Assembly: GCF_043641665.1 (NCBI RefSeq)
Contig: NC_092198.1
Location: 4,376,501 to 4,440,500, forward strand
Reading direction: 5' to 3'
DNA from: Enoplosus armatus
Taxonomy: Eukaryota > Chordata > Actinopteri > Centrarchiformes > Enoplosidae
DNA length: 64,000 nucleotides
The notes beneath the pieces were generated by a model, which searched no databases, was not told the DNA's origin, and saw only the letters and a program-made list of their open reading frames with translations. A program made the position numbers and the translations under genes. Position 1 is the first letter of the stretch. Every line of letters begins with the position of its first letter. Shown here piece by piece: positions 22,566 to 33,690 of this stretch.

Positions 22566-25331
22566 TTATAGTCGTTGCCAAATGGTAATACTGAAATCAT
22601 CACCCGCTGTGTATTTGTCACCACTTATATAGAGCCACAGAGAAAAAGTTTACTTGTAAATATAGTATGGAGGGGGGGGGGGTTAGATGACAGAGTCTTT
22701 ATCAGAAATGGAAGAGTAGGTGGACGAGGATTAAGAAGGGGTCGATAGGTGGTGAACAGCTTCCTGGTGTTAGAGGCAGAGAATGGGATTTGGAATGAAA
22801 AAGGCTATTTCTGGCAGCTGAGATAGTGGAGACATTTGGGGGTGAACTCAGGGCTTAACACTATAATTTATCAGAGACATAAACTCCCTATACAAAAACA
22901 TAACCTAGACATGAGTGTAATATGGCTGCTAAACTCTGCTGCTCCACTGTCTTCACCAGGTTTTCAGTTTGTCGTGTACTTGGCAAGCAGCGTGCTGTTT
23001 ATGGAGCTTTTTTTTTTTTTTTTTTTTTTTAGCAGAAAACAGCTGTCTGCTGCAGCTGCAGCCAAAACAGTATTTAAACCAAAACACTGAAAAGCTCTGT
23101 AGATTTGAGAAGAACTGCAGAGTCAGATGATAAGAATCTGTTACCTCAAACGAACCCTTTCATATACAAAAAAGAGATTTATCCCACTTATCCCATTAAT
23201 ACATGTTACTGACTAGTCATACCAGAGAAAGGGTGTGTTTTATTGCTTATGAGCTTTTCATTTTTTCTTTTTTTTGTGAGAGGAGGCCTGTGTCATTTCG
23301 TCTTTCAAAAGTCTGTATCTGAAAAGCTATATATATATATATACTGTACCCTCAAGACAAACACATGATGTGGCTTTGTTTATTTTTTAAAGTGTACTTT
23401 AGGCCAACAGTAAAATATTACTCAATAAAGAATACATCAACCTGTCCAGTTGTGGAGAAACTGACTATGCAACGATGTGTGAGATGCATCACACTGAGCT
23501 ACATGTCAGAATGAAGACAAGAGCACACAGTGGTGAACGTCTCGTCAGGGATTCCAGCTCAGTGTGGTTTAGCACAGTCCTGCTGCTGTGGCACCGCTAC
23601 AGTCCATCGCTGTAGTCTGTGTTTGCATTCAGCTCACAGGTTACATGCATACAGGAAAACACATTGCCGTTGAAGTCACAGGCTGTTACGTGACCGCACT
23701 TTGCATGTCTGTCTGGATAAGAGTGCAAACAAAATGCCTCAAATACAACCGATTTGTTCAGCTTTAACCACCATATTAGTGATGAGAAGGCCGGTTTTAA
23801 GTAACCCGGTTTTGTTTCGTTGGCCCGCCACCAGCAAACTGACTCATGAACAACTCTTTTGGTTCTTTTTTAAAAAGAAATGAACAGGCTCTCACTAAAA
23901 CTAATAACATTTCCTATATATTTGTATCTTATTTCAGTTCGTTTCGTAAGTACACAATATTGTTTAGGTCTAATTGAAATCAAGAAAAAGTATTGATGCT
24001 GCAGATAGATTGAGATTGTTTTTTGTTTTCCAGAGTTACAATCCATTTATAATTTATATATATGTACAATATGTTGACAAACAGTTCATACAATTCAATT
24101 TTAAAGGTTTCTTTGACAAAAATGTATTAAAACAAGGCAACATGCTCTCTTGAGACATAATTTTCTATTCTTCTTATTTTCAGGCTTTGCAGTATGTGAC
24201 CTTCCCTCTGTTTTTGTTCATAAATAGTTTATTTCGCTTAACATCGGCATTAATGCTTTGAAAACCACTTCCCTTGGGGCTCAGTTTTAATGACCGGAAC
24301 AGCAAAAACATGAATTAATGATCTTTAATGAGTAAGGGTGCTTCCTGTCGTGAGGCGCCCCTTGCTCAAACTGTAATGCCCTGCACCATGCTGATATTTC
24401 CCTCCCTGAGGTATCTGAAACCACATGTTACACTATTTTGATGGCAAAAGTAGCCTGATGAAATCTTCACTCGCTCTTCAGGGCCACCAAAGGAGTTTCC
24501 CTTTCAGTTTACCTGACTCGTAATGCTTATCTTAGGATTTGAACTGCTTGGCTTTCAGGGCAGCCAGAACTCTGAGCTCAGGTCACAGATTCTGCAACTC
24601 ATTGTTTGAATATTCTCCTTATTGTCCTTTTTGTGTAATAAAGTTTGGTGGGGCTCCAAAGGGGTGAGCCTTGGCCACATACCGTGTTGTATTTCTCAAC
24701 AAAAGTAACCTCACGAGGTAGTTTGAGCGATCAGATTTCCATACGTCTTGTATGCTAAACAATAAGGTGATCTCATATAACACTAAAGCTGAGTCAAAGT
24801 CTTGTCAAACTTTATTAGAGGCAACCGGTGCATAACCTATCCAAACCTTACATTAAGTTAGGGTAACATTCTCTAGTAGCTGGTGCTACCTTTCCAGAGT
24901 ATTTGTCAGATGCAGGTGCATAAATCCCACAAACTCAGTAATGAGGAAAAAGAAGTCAGAAGCCTGGCCAGAAGCTTATTCACTCTGACTTTTCGCCCAC
25001 TCTGTCTGGCGTTCCAGTGACTTGTGTCCATAAATTTGACCATAGAGTTCCGGTCTGCTTTCCATGTGGCTGGAACTCAGAGGACAGAGCCAAACAATGC
25101 AGGTCATGGTATCTGGACTGGAGATACGCTGTTGAACCAATTCCATAATCAATACTCTGAGCACCAATAATGAGCTTCTGCAGGCACCAGGGAGAGCTGC
25201 TAATGAGAGCGAGAGCTTCAGAATGAGAGCCTGCTACTTTTAAAAGGCTGACAGCAGAAAAGTTTTGGACTTCAAACTAAGACATATGGGTCATCAAAAC
25301 TCCTGCAACCATAAAACTTTATTTAAATTGT

Positions 25332-25370
<39 letters not shown>

Positions 25371-28209
25371 CACACTACACTGACTGCTGTCGTGTGCACA
25401 TATGGTTCTTTACTCAGGGGCAAACTTGATCAGAGGCAAAGTTGTTTTGACTTGCCATATCAAATAATCTACCTAATTGTGCACGTGTACACTTAACCTG
25501 TTGAGTGCAAGTTCAAATGAGAGCGTTTTCCTTTGTGTTGGCTGGTGTGAAATGTTTTCTATATGTTCATTTGTGTGTGCTTGTGGTTCATTGGGTCATA
25601 CTTATCTACGGATATCTTTTGCTTTTTATAAACACTCACCATTATTTCTGATGTCTTTTCTTCAACACACCTTACCTACAAATATGAGAAAGATATCATT
25701 CAATCAACCTGCCCCCTCAGTGTCAGGTCAGTGTATACGCAGAGCAGCTGCCCCACACTAAACTACTATACCTGCCTAAATTAGTCTCAGGTTTTACCTG
25801 TAAGACTCACGTTTTAATGCCTTTGTTCATCTGTGAAGTCAAAACATCAGATTTCCACACAGTCAGACTGTGTCCAAGTGTGTGTCCTGCTCATAGTTCA
25901 GTTATAAAATCCTCTCTCCTGAAACAGCAAAGGCCCAGTCACCTTTTGATCTAGGATCTAGGAATAACCATCCAAGCCACGGTTACCAAACTAACTGCCA
26001 GCCATATAAATGGAAAAATTACACTTTCATAAGTAATCATCTTTATGTAGTCTGCAGCTTCATATTTGAAGAGATACCCACATATCATGTCATGTCATAT
26101 CATGTGTGCCTTGCAGTCTTGTGTCCTGAAAGGTGCGCAACACCAAATACTCAAAAACTCAAAATACTCAATACATTTAGCGGTCCAGACCCGGGTAAAC
26201 AGAGGGAACATAACAATCAAAGCAAGTACTCCTTCCCCACATAATACTAGATATCAATGGTTGCCTCATTGTCGTCCTGTTTTAGACGTGTGTCATTACA
26301 TATGAGGTCCAGTTGGAATCTGTTCCATTAATGATCATTAGGTGGTTAACATAAGCGCAGCAGAAGTTGCTGTCAGTGCCAGAATGAGTGTGTATCGCAA
26401 ATAAGACCTGATGGCGGGCAAAAGAAAGTGCCTCGTAGATGTGTACAGTACATTTAGGAACAAATCTCTAAACTGAACTGACTGTACTGAATCACTATTG
26501 TCACTGACCGAATCTACTAGTCAGTGAATGAAAACCTTTGAACTGAACTTATTGAAGGGATTTGAATCAGTGAGGTGATTTGTGCTTTCCACTTCTTGTG
26601 CCTACTTACAGTTATTCACTATTACTAAGTCACATTTCTCTATAGGAGTTCACTTTTTTCAGAACTCTTCACACAGCAGAAGTCAATGTGGACTAAACTG
26701 TGAGTCACTTTTCGTTGCTTTTACACAATAAGTTTATGAAATTTGAAAAATGTGGTCATTGAATACAGTTTTCTTACTGAAACTCAACCACCACCCAGTC
26801 ATGTTTACATCCTATTGCCAAAACTTTCAAATGAACGTTCAAAAACATAACTAAAAAGACAAAATACAAATGCATAAACTCCTAATTGGGACACTGAGGG
26901 CCTATTTTTATTCCTTGACGAGTAAAGGACACCAGTGAAGGATAGCTTGTGTTGTTTGTATCGCCTCAAATGTCACAGAGTTACCCACTGAACAGTTGAA
27001 CTCAGTATTACTTCTGTCCCAGCTGCTTATTCGTCACACACATCTCATCACCTCTGCCTCCGCGTCTGTTATGAACTAATATTTAATTTAGGAAATGCTC
27101 TCATAAAACTGGGGCTTTTGAGGGAAAAACTTGAGAGGAATGATAATGAGGCAGGGAGGATTTTGGTCTCAAAGCTAACTATTAACCATATCAGCCTCTG
27201 TCAGCAGTTTCCAGCCCTTATCTTTGACTAGTTTTTCTGTAGCAACACTGAAGTAATTAACTCTATCTGGAGGTTATCCACAGAGGAGGAGTCACCATGA
27301 AAAACAGGAGCAAAACAACTTTGTAAGATCGCTATTGTTGGGCCGTGTTACATGAACCTTTTACTGAACTGCAAACATCAACAAAACTACTAGTTGGCTT
27401 GCACATCTGGAGTCATCATCGTAAAGAACATACTAGGTCTGGACAGAATTCTCCTCCTATAGCTGTTTATTAAGCTTCATGTGACAATGTTCTGTTTCTG
27501 TTTGATAGCTGGGTTGAACAAACTGCTTTAGACGTAAGTCTACTCATGAGATGAAAATCGTTAAACGTCTAAAATGGTCTATGCAGTCATTTTTTCCGAT
27601 TAGGCTGCCCAGCCTGCATGCTTGTTTTCATTCCTTCAGGGTCATTTGTGGGTCAGCTGACAGAGGCCTTGATTCCACAGGGGGGGCCGACAACATTACT
27701 TTATCCAGTGTTCTCCCACGAAATAAGTTTAATGGTTAAGATGTAAAATTGATTTTCATTTCCAATGGACTGTGCGCTCCTGCACCAATAAAAGCCTGTG
27801 ACTGTTCAGACTCGTCTCCTAGACATTACGTTTATATGCTTCATGGTTATTGTCAAATACATTTTAGAGAAAACTTAATTTCTGCCCTGATTGCGTTCAC
27901 TGCTAATGTTTTTTTTGTGATCGAGGCGGTTGGAGGGTGTAGTACAAAATGCAGGACTAGGTTTAGGTAGTTAGGTTTAGGCTGCTTAGGCTAAGGACAC
28001 TTTGGTTAAGGTTATGTTGAGGAAAGATTGTGATTTTTGTTCAATATTAAAAAAGTCAACAAATTCCATTTCATGTCATTGTTGACATTTTCTATAATTG
28101 ACTACGAACATGATCTCTAATTTGAACAAAGTGTGATGAGTGCCAAACGTAACCATAAAATGGTTTAATTGTGCTTTAGTTGCCACAAGCTAATGCTGTA
28201 GGAACATCT
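22566..28209. other. unassigned DNA with simple repeats
   Basis: Nothing codes for a recognisable product. There are a G run at 22671-22682, a 23-base T run at 23008-23030, a short TA run near 23330-23342, a CA microsatellite at about 25336-25374 and GGTTTAGG/GGTTAAGG-type text at about 27957-28012. Open frames up to 94 aa lack domains. Confidence 0.5.
25336..25374. repeat. (CA)n microsatellite
   Basis: About 19 CA units with one GC interruption. Confidence 0.9.
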
Positions 28210-28640
28210 TTGTTATGAACGCAGGAGGCACCCAAACGCAGGACACGGACAGTGTGGAGTTGGAGATAAGAGAGTTTATTGAAACGGGGAATTTGGATGG
28301 GGCCTGGTGGTTGGGGAATGGTGTCCAATGGTGGTGATGGAGAAGCTGGCGTGAGCTGAGGGAATGAAGGAAGTGTGGCTGGCAGACAGGCTACTCTGCT
28401 GGTAGAGGAGAGACAGGTTAGGGATCGTCACAAAAAAACCAAGGATTTAGACTCTAAGTTACAAGAAATACGACTAACTGGCTGAAACAAAGCTACCACT
28501 TGAGGTTGAAACAACAATCTGGCAATGAGTGGTTGAGGAGCCGGTGTAGATATACTGCAGGCAGATGAACTGATGAGAGGCAGGTGAGCTGATAGCAGAC
28601 AGGGGTGCGTGGAGAGCAGAGCCGGGAACAACCCGAAAGG
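28210..28640 (-). repeat. GC-rich interspersed repeat, copy 2
   Basis: Read on the - strand, it has CACCTG-type words and CTGCAGTATATCTACACCGG, then CATTGCCAGATTGTTGTTTC followed by C/T-rich text. On the + strand the far end reads GAGTTTATTGAAACGGGGAA. It shares the GCCAGATTGTTGT core and layout with the blocks at 6437 and 32990. Open frames through it are not genes. Confidence 0.45.
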
Positions 28641-28849
28641 GTTGTGCTGTTAGTTTCCTTGTAAAATTAACTTGTGAGTGAATTGACATCCCGCTAAATG
28701 TTAACCTCTAACCATAGATCTAAGCCGAGCTACCAGCGGAGGATTTTTGCCCTTTTAGTTACTCTAAGCCATTGACTGGTCAGTGGGATTTTTCACAGGG
28801 AAAAGTCATTTCAGAAACATGTCTGTCAGCGTTTTTTTGGGAGGCGCAG

Positions 28850-29130
28850 ATAAGAGTGTAACACCGGTGGGGGAGGAAGAATGGAAAGGATGGAGGGAGG
28901 AGAGGGGAGGGAGTAAGAGGAGGGCAGGTAGAAGGTGGGAGAAAATGACGGACAAAGACTAAAAGCAGTTGGGCGCGCTGATGTGGAGAGAGCAAGATGG
29001 AGAAGGAGAATGAGGGCACGGTGGAGTGAGAGAGCACAGACAGATGGATAGATATACAGGTGGGGAGATAGACAGGTCGACCAATCAGAGAGAGAGAGAA
29101 GCAGAGGGGGAATGAGAGCAAATAAACAGA
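28850..29130. repeat. purine-rich low-complexity block
   Basis: About 280 bases dominated by G and A on the + strand (GGAGGGAGGAGAGG-like words, ending in an AGAGAGAGAG run near 29090). The - strand open frames across it (151 and 129 aa) are serine/leucine/proline-rich products of this composition. Confidence 0.75.
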
Positions 29131-32100
29131 GATAGAAAATGGCGAGATGCAGTTTCTCTGCTGCCTCCTGTAATGACACCAGTGGGAGGTGATTACTGGG
29201 CAGAAAATAAAGCACAGGTCCTCCCTGCTGATCACCAGAGAGTCTCGTCCCTGTCGAAGGCTTCTAGAAAAACCTTACATGAATCTTAACCTTCCTGATT
29301 GGTTTCACTGTTCTGTTTCTATTAGATATACTGAAGTACAGTAAGACTTATGTCACGATTGCTATGGTAGAGGAATGGCAATACATCAACCCCATTGCAT
29401 ATAGAACAAGGTCTGTGCATGGGTGACCTTCCTATTAAAGACTGCAGAAGAACGTTATTGAGAACATGCAGTAAGTAAGAGTGGAAATACCTGCACTAAT
29501 TACATTCCTCTAACTGTAAGAAAGTGTTTCAGTGTTCCTTGAGTGTTTTTCCTTAAGTAGTGCTCTGACACTGGACCTCCAGTCCAGGAATTATCTTCAT
29601 ATTGGACCATTTTGCACCTTGCAATTTACATCCAATGCCAATGTTCAGTTCCAAAGCAGTAAGCAGCGCGTTTTAATGCACAGAAAATGTAGAAATTGAG
29701 AAATTGGATTGGATTGCTGTGAACAATATCTGTTGTTGATCTGTTTTGTCCCCCTATTTTTAAATATTTCTGTCTAGCTTGACCTCTGACCACAACTAAC
29801 TCAACTTTTTGAGGACTTTACACAGAACACTGTCAGGTTTATTCTGGTTAATTAATTCTGGGTCTTACGATGTGTCATTTCAGCTGCATTTTTCAGTCAT
29901 CTTTCTCACAAGTGTGTTTTACACAATCAAGCTGTTTACACAGGATCATTTCATGAATGTAACTACTGTGATTGTGTATTGGGTTCTGAGCGCTTCCAAA
30001 ACACGGGGGACCCACACTCAATACTTGAACGCATCATGTGTTGACAAGCACGGAGCACTGGAGCTCATTAAAGCTCACTGAAGCTGCTCTTCTTCCATGC
30101 TGCACACACTACGCCTCCTGTGTAGACACAGTGTTATAATAACATACTCATCGTGCACATTGTTGAGATCTGGTTACACGGTGACGCTAGAAAGAAGTCA
30201 AACGAGGAAAGAGACGCAAGCGGTCAGAAGGTCAGACAGGTTTTAAATGAATCTCCAGGTGAGCCAAACTGTATTTCCATCACAGTTTACAGACCAACCT
30301 CCTGGTTGAACTTGGACCTGCTGCTTGCTGTAGATGTGTTCTCCTGTGCTTTAAATGTTTTAGATCTGGATAAACTGGCAGCTTATTTACAACCTCTCTG
30401 ATACTGACTGCTTTGTGTTTCTTTCCACATTGTTAGACATGTGATGTTTCAGATATCAGCAAATAACTTGCCTTATTTGTACTGTTTTATCAACACTGAT
30501 CTATGAAAATAAAACCCAAGTGGGAATGTACTGGATTTATCCTTTAAATGTAAGTTATCCTTTGTACTGGGTAAGAAGGCAAAACTCTCAGCTGTGGTTA
30601 TCTTAAAACCTCTGCAAATAAAATGTAACTATCTGCAAGGCTATTAGAAAATATATTTAGTTGTGTGAGCCGATCCTTTAAGCAATATTGCAGTAAAGAA
30701 ACAACACATACTGTGTAACTGTACAGGGCACTCTTCCACCCGACTACAGTGAAATGCAGTGGCTGTGCAGCACCTTTTTTTGAACTGCAGCTCTGCAAGG
30801 ATGAGATGAAAGGCTCCCAGCAGACTGTTTGATATTACGGCGAGAGAACGGTGGTGTGATATGGATGTGACTTGGGAGGCGAGCGAGGAGGTGGAAGGCG
30901 AGTGAAATGAGGTGGAGAAGTGCGTAATTGATGATAAACCCAAACGGGGGGGCACAAATGGCACTATTGGACGCGACCAACATTCCTCCCATGGGGGTTT
31001 GGTGAGCCAACATACAAGTCCCTCTGTTTGTGAGATATGAGAGTCTCCTGCATAACTTTAGCCGTCAATTACAAGATAGGAATGTGACAGACATAGTGAT
31101 GATAGGTTGCTCATAACACTTAATACAGACTCAGTGATCCAGCAGGGAGATATGGATCCACTCACAGTATTTTCAACAGGACACAAGACCACTGGAGGTG
31201 ACTCACAGTTTGTTACAGATAATGATGTCTGAGTGGCATTTGACAGGAAAGCTGCGTTCAAATAACCACTGGGTATCATATAACAAGAAATGGCAGTGGT
31301 TGATTGAATGTGTGGGATGTTTTTTTATTTGTTTTTCAGTTTTTTTTAGACCACCCACAGGAGAAATAGCATTTTACATCCCCCTATGAGGAGAGCAAGA
31401 GGATTAGAGAAGTGAAATAACGCCAACAAAAATAGTTCCATGTGGGATTTCCCAAGCAGATGTTGACAACCATTTCTATTTAGATTTTGTGGAGTTGTTT
31501 GAGAGTTTGCACACAGTCATTACCAAACAGCTGAAAAGTAAAAGACAGACATGTCAAGGTGGGGGGACTGAGTGAAGGAATAAGTAAGGAAGATTTGTTT
31601 TTAGAGGAGGAGGGACAGCTGAGGTGACAGCTATTCTTCTCGGGGTCGACTCGGAAAATAACATACAATTGTGCTTGAGTCCTGTGATAATAATAACAGA
31701 ACGAGATAATAAGCTGAAGTGAGACACACAGGCACAGACACAAGAAAGAAACAGACGTGGGAGATAAGCAGATGAGAGTAGTATAAAAATCTCCTTTTCC
31801 TTGTCCCATCTGCTCAGTTAACCTGCCTCACACTTTGGCTGGACTCTTAGTCGGCAGCAGAGTGTGAAATTCCTTCCTTCCGTTTCGTCTGTGCGATCCA
31901 AAAACGGCGGTCATGAAAAAATACATGCAGCAGAGAACAAACGAAGACAAGAATGTTACAAGAAATATGTTGACCAATATGGTGTCTTTTTTGCAACCCT
32001 GTGCCAGATATGTTTTAGAGGAAGTGTAATTCCTGCCTCCATTTGGTTCAATGCAACATTTATTTCCCCCAGGACTTTGACACCAGGGGCCAGGGCTTTG

Positions 32101-32354
32101 CGTCCTGCATCCAATGTGTTGTGAGGTCAGGCTACTAGTAAGACTTATCTAGGTCGAGGTCAGGGAACGTGTTCAAAATGATTATGAAAAGATTAATCAT
32201 ATGCGTAAATAGGGATAAAAAATACAATATAGCCAATAAAGTATAGGAAATTAAATTACTTACATTTCATGACAATTATAGATTTTTTCCTTTGTCAGAA
32301 AGTTTCTGGGCCCGATGTTGACGACGGCACTGGACTGGGACGCTGTTTCACTGG
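29131..32354. other. unassigned DNA
   Basis: No gene is recognised. The reverse strand near 30644-31013 and 31480-31809 has open frames without domains. Nothing firm can be called. Confidence 0.45.
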
Positions 32355-32575
32355 CACATTGAATTGCCAATTGCAAAATGCATTTTCATTTGAATAAAGA
32401 GGCCAAAAAATTGCATTATGAAATCCAATTGATTGAACTTTCATTCTAATTTTTATTCAACATAATTCAAACTGAATTGAAGACTTTACATATTGAATTT
32501 CCAATTGCAAAATGCATTTTCATATTGCACATTAAATTGCAATATGCATTACAATTTGAATAAAAAGGCCAAAAA
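32355..32575. repeat. degenerate direct repeats around ATTGCAAAATGCATTTT
   Basis: One unit at 32355-32411 reads ATTGAATTGCCAATTGCAAA, then ATGCATTTTCATTTGAATAA and AGAGGCCAAAAAA. A second at about 32491-32575 repeats ATTGAATTTCCAATTGCAAA and ATGCATTTTCAT, contains a further partial copy, and again ends TTTGAATAAAAAGGCCAAAA. It is a local duplication or a decayed repeat element. Confidence 0.7.
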
Positions 32576-32989
32576 TGTAACCCCTGCTGTCATCAGTGTC
32601 CACCTAATCATAATTAAACTTTCAACCTTTTGTTCAGTATTAAGCACTTCAAGTGAACACCTGATTTATGATTCCGCCTTTACATCAGAAGTCTTGATGT
32701 CACAGCAGGAGACAGCTCCCTACTGGATGAATTTGTTTGTGGTTATTTGTAGCTTGATAGAAAACATGAACTCCAGTATATTCACTTAATACAAGTGAAG
32801 ACACTGATCAGAAGCAATGAAAAACTCCACACATAATGTGAGGAGATCAAGCACCACCTTCAAGTTGTTGCTCTGATCTGACAAGTCATTCTGACAGTTA
32901 TTCCCATATGATGTGAACACAGAGAGAGTGTGAGTGTTATTTTCCGCCTTTTTAGTGTAGGAGTGATGTGTGCTTGGTATGTTTTGGTT
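32576..32989. other. unassigned DNA
   Basis: Short stretch between repeats; no gene or motif recognised. Confidence 0.4.
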
Positions 32990-33295
32990 CTGTCTGTTCG
33001 TTCCCCTCCGTGTCTCCCTGCACACCTGCCCATCATCTGGAATCAGCACACCTGCCAGCCATCAAGCCGTCCCACTTCCAACTAGAACCTTGCACTGACA
33101 GACAGTCCCCGCCAGATTGTTGTGCCGTTCACGGTTTGTCGATGTGCCACGCTTCTAGCTGTGATGCTGGTCAATTTGCCTGCCTGCCAGTTTGCCTTAC
33201 ACCTGTTCTCCCTGTCTCCAGGATTACCTGCCCGCCAGCCAGCTCACGTTCTTGGACACCAGCAGTAAGGCTATCATTATCAACGTCCACGTGAA
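32990..33295 (+). repeat. GC-rich interspersed repeat, copy 3
   Basis: Contains CTGCACACCTGCCCATCATC, then CCGCCAGATTGTTGTGCCGT and C/T-rich text, in the + orientation. Layout and core match the two - strand copies at 6437 and 28210. The 108-aa open frame across it is not a recognised protein. Confidence 0.45.
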
Positions 33296-33429
33296 TATTA
33301 AAATCATGGAGATTGATTGATATGTAATATTAATGCCACTGGCTGCTGCAATGTTCCTCTTTTTTAACAGCAAAAGTTGTAAAATCACATAGTCTACATA
33401 AGTCGTTTACTATTTTATGTGGCGTTTTC

Positions 33430-33690
33430 TTTAGCAGGGATTTAACAATTTTAATGCCAGGGCTCGCCCCCCCCATGTGCAAATGTTACACCAAAAAAAG
33501 TTCCCCCCAGACATTACTTTGCAACAGCACCATCGCTGCATCCTGGGCGCCGCCCAAGACGACTGTGATTGGTTTAAAGAAAAACAAACAAGCCAGAGTT
33601 TTTCTCCCCTATCCCAGAAAGACGATGGGTTGAGCCAGTGTGTCTCCATTGTTGAAGTCGACACCTGGCCAAGACTGCCATCATTTATGT
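33430..33690. repeat. teleost high-copy repeat
   Basis: The block contains GCATCCTGGGCGCCGCCCAA, then GACTGTGATTGGTTTAAAGA and a CTCCCCTATCCCAGAAAGAC-like section. This word order is familiar from an abundant fish non-autonomous element. The termini are not defined, and neither strand's open frame is meaningful. Confidence 0.5.

Noticed and set aside
28780..29235. 151-codon open frame on the - strand
   Set aside because: It runs through a purine-rich low-complexity block; the serine/leucine/proline text is a composition effect and an overlapping frame is equally open.
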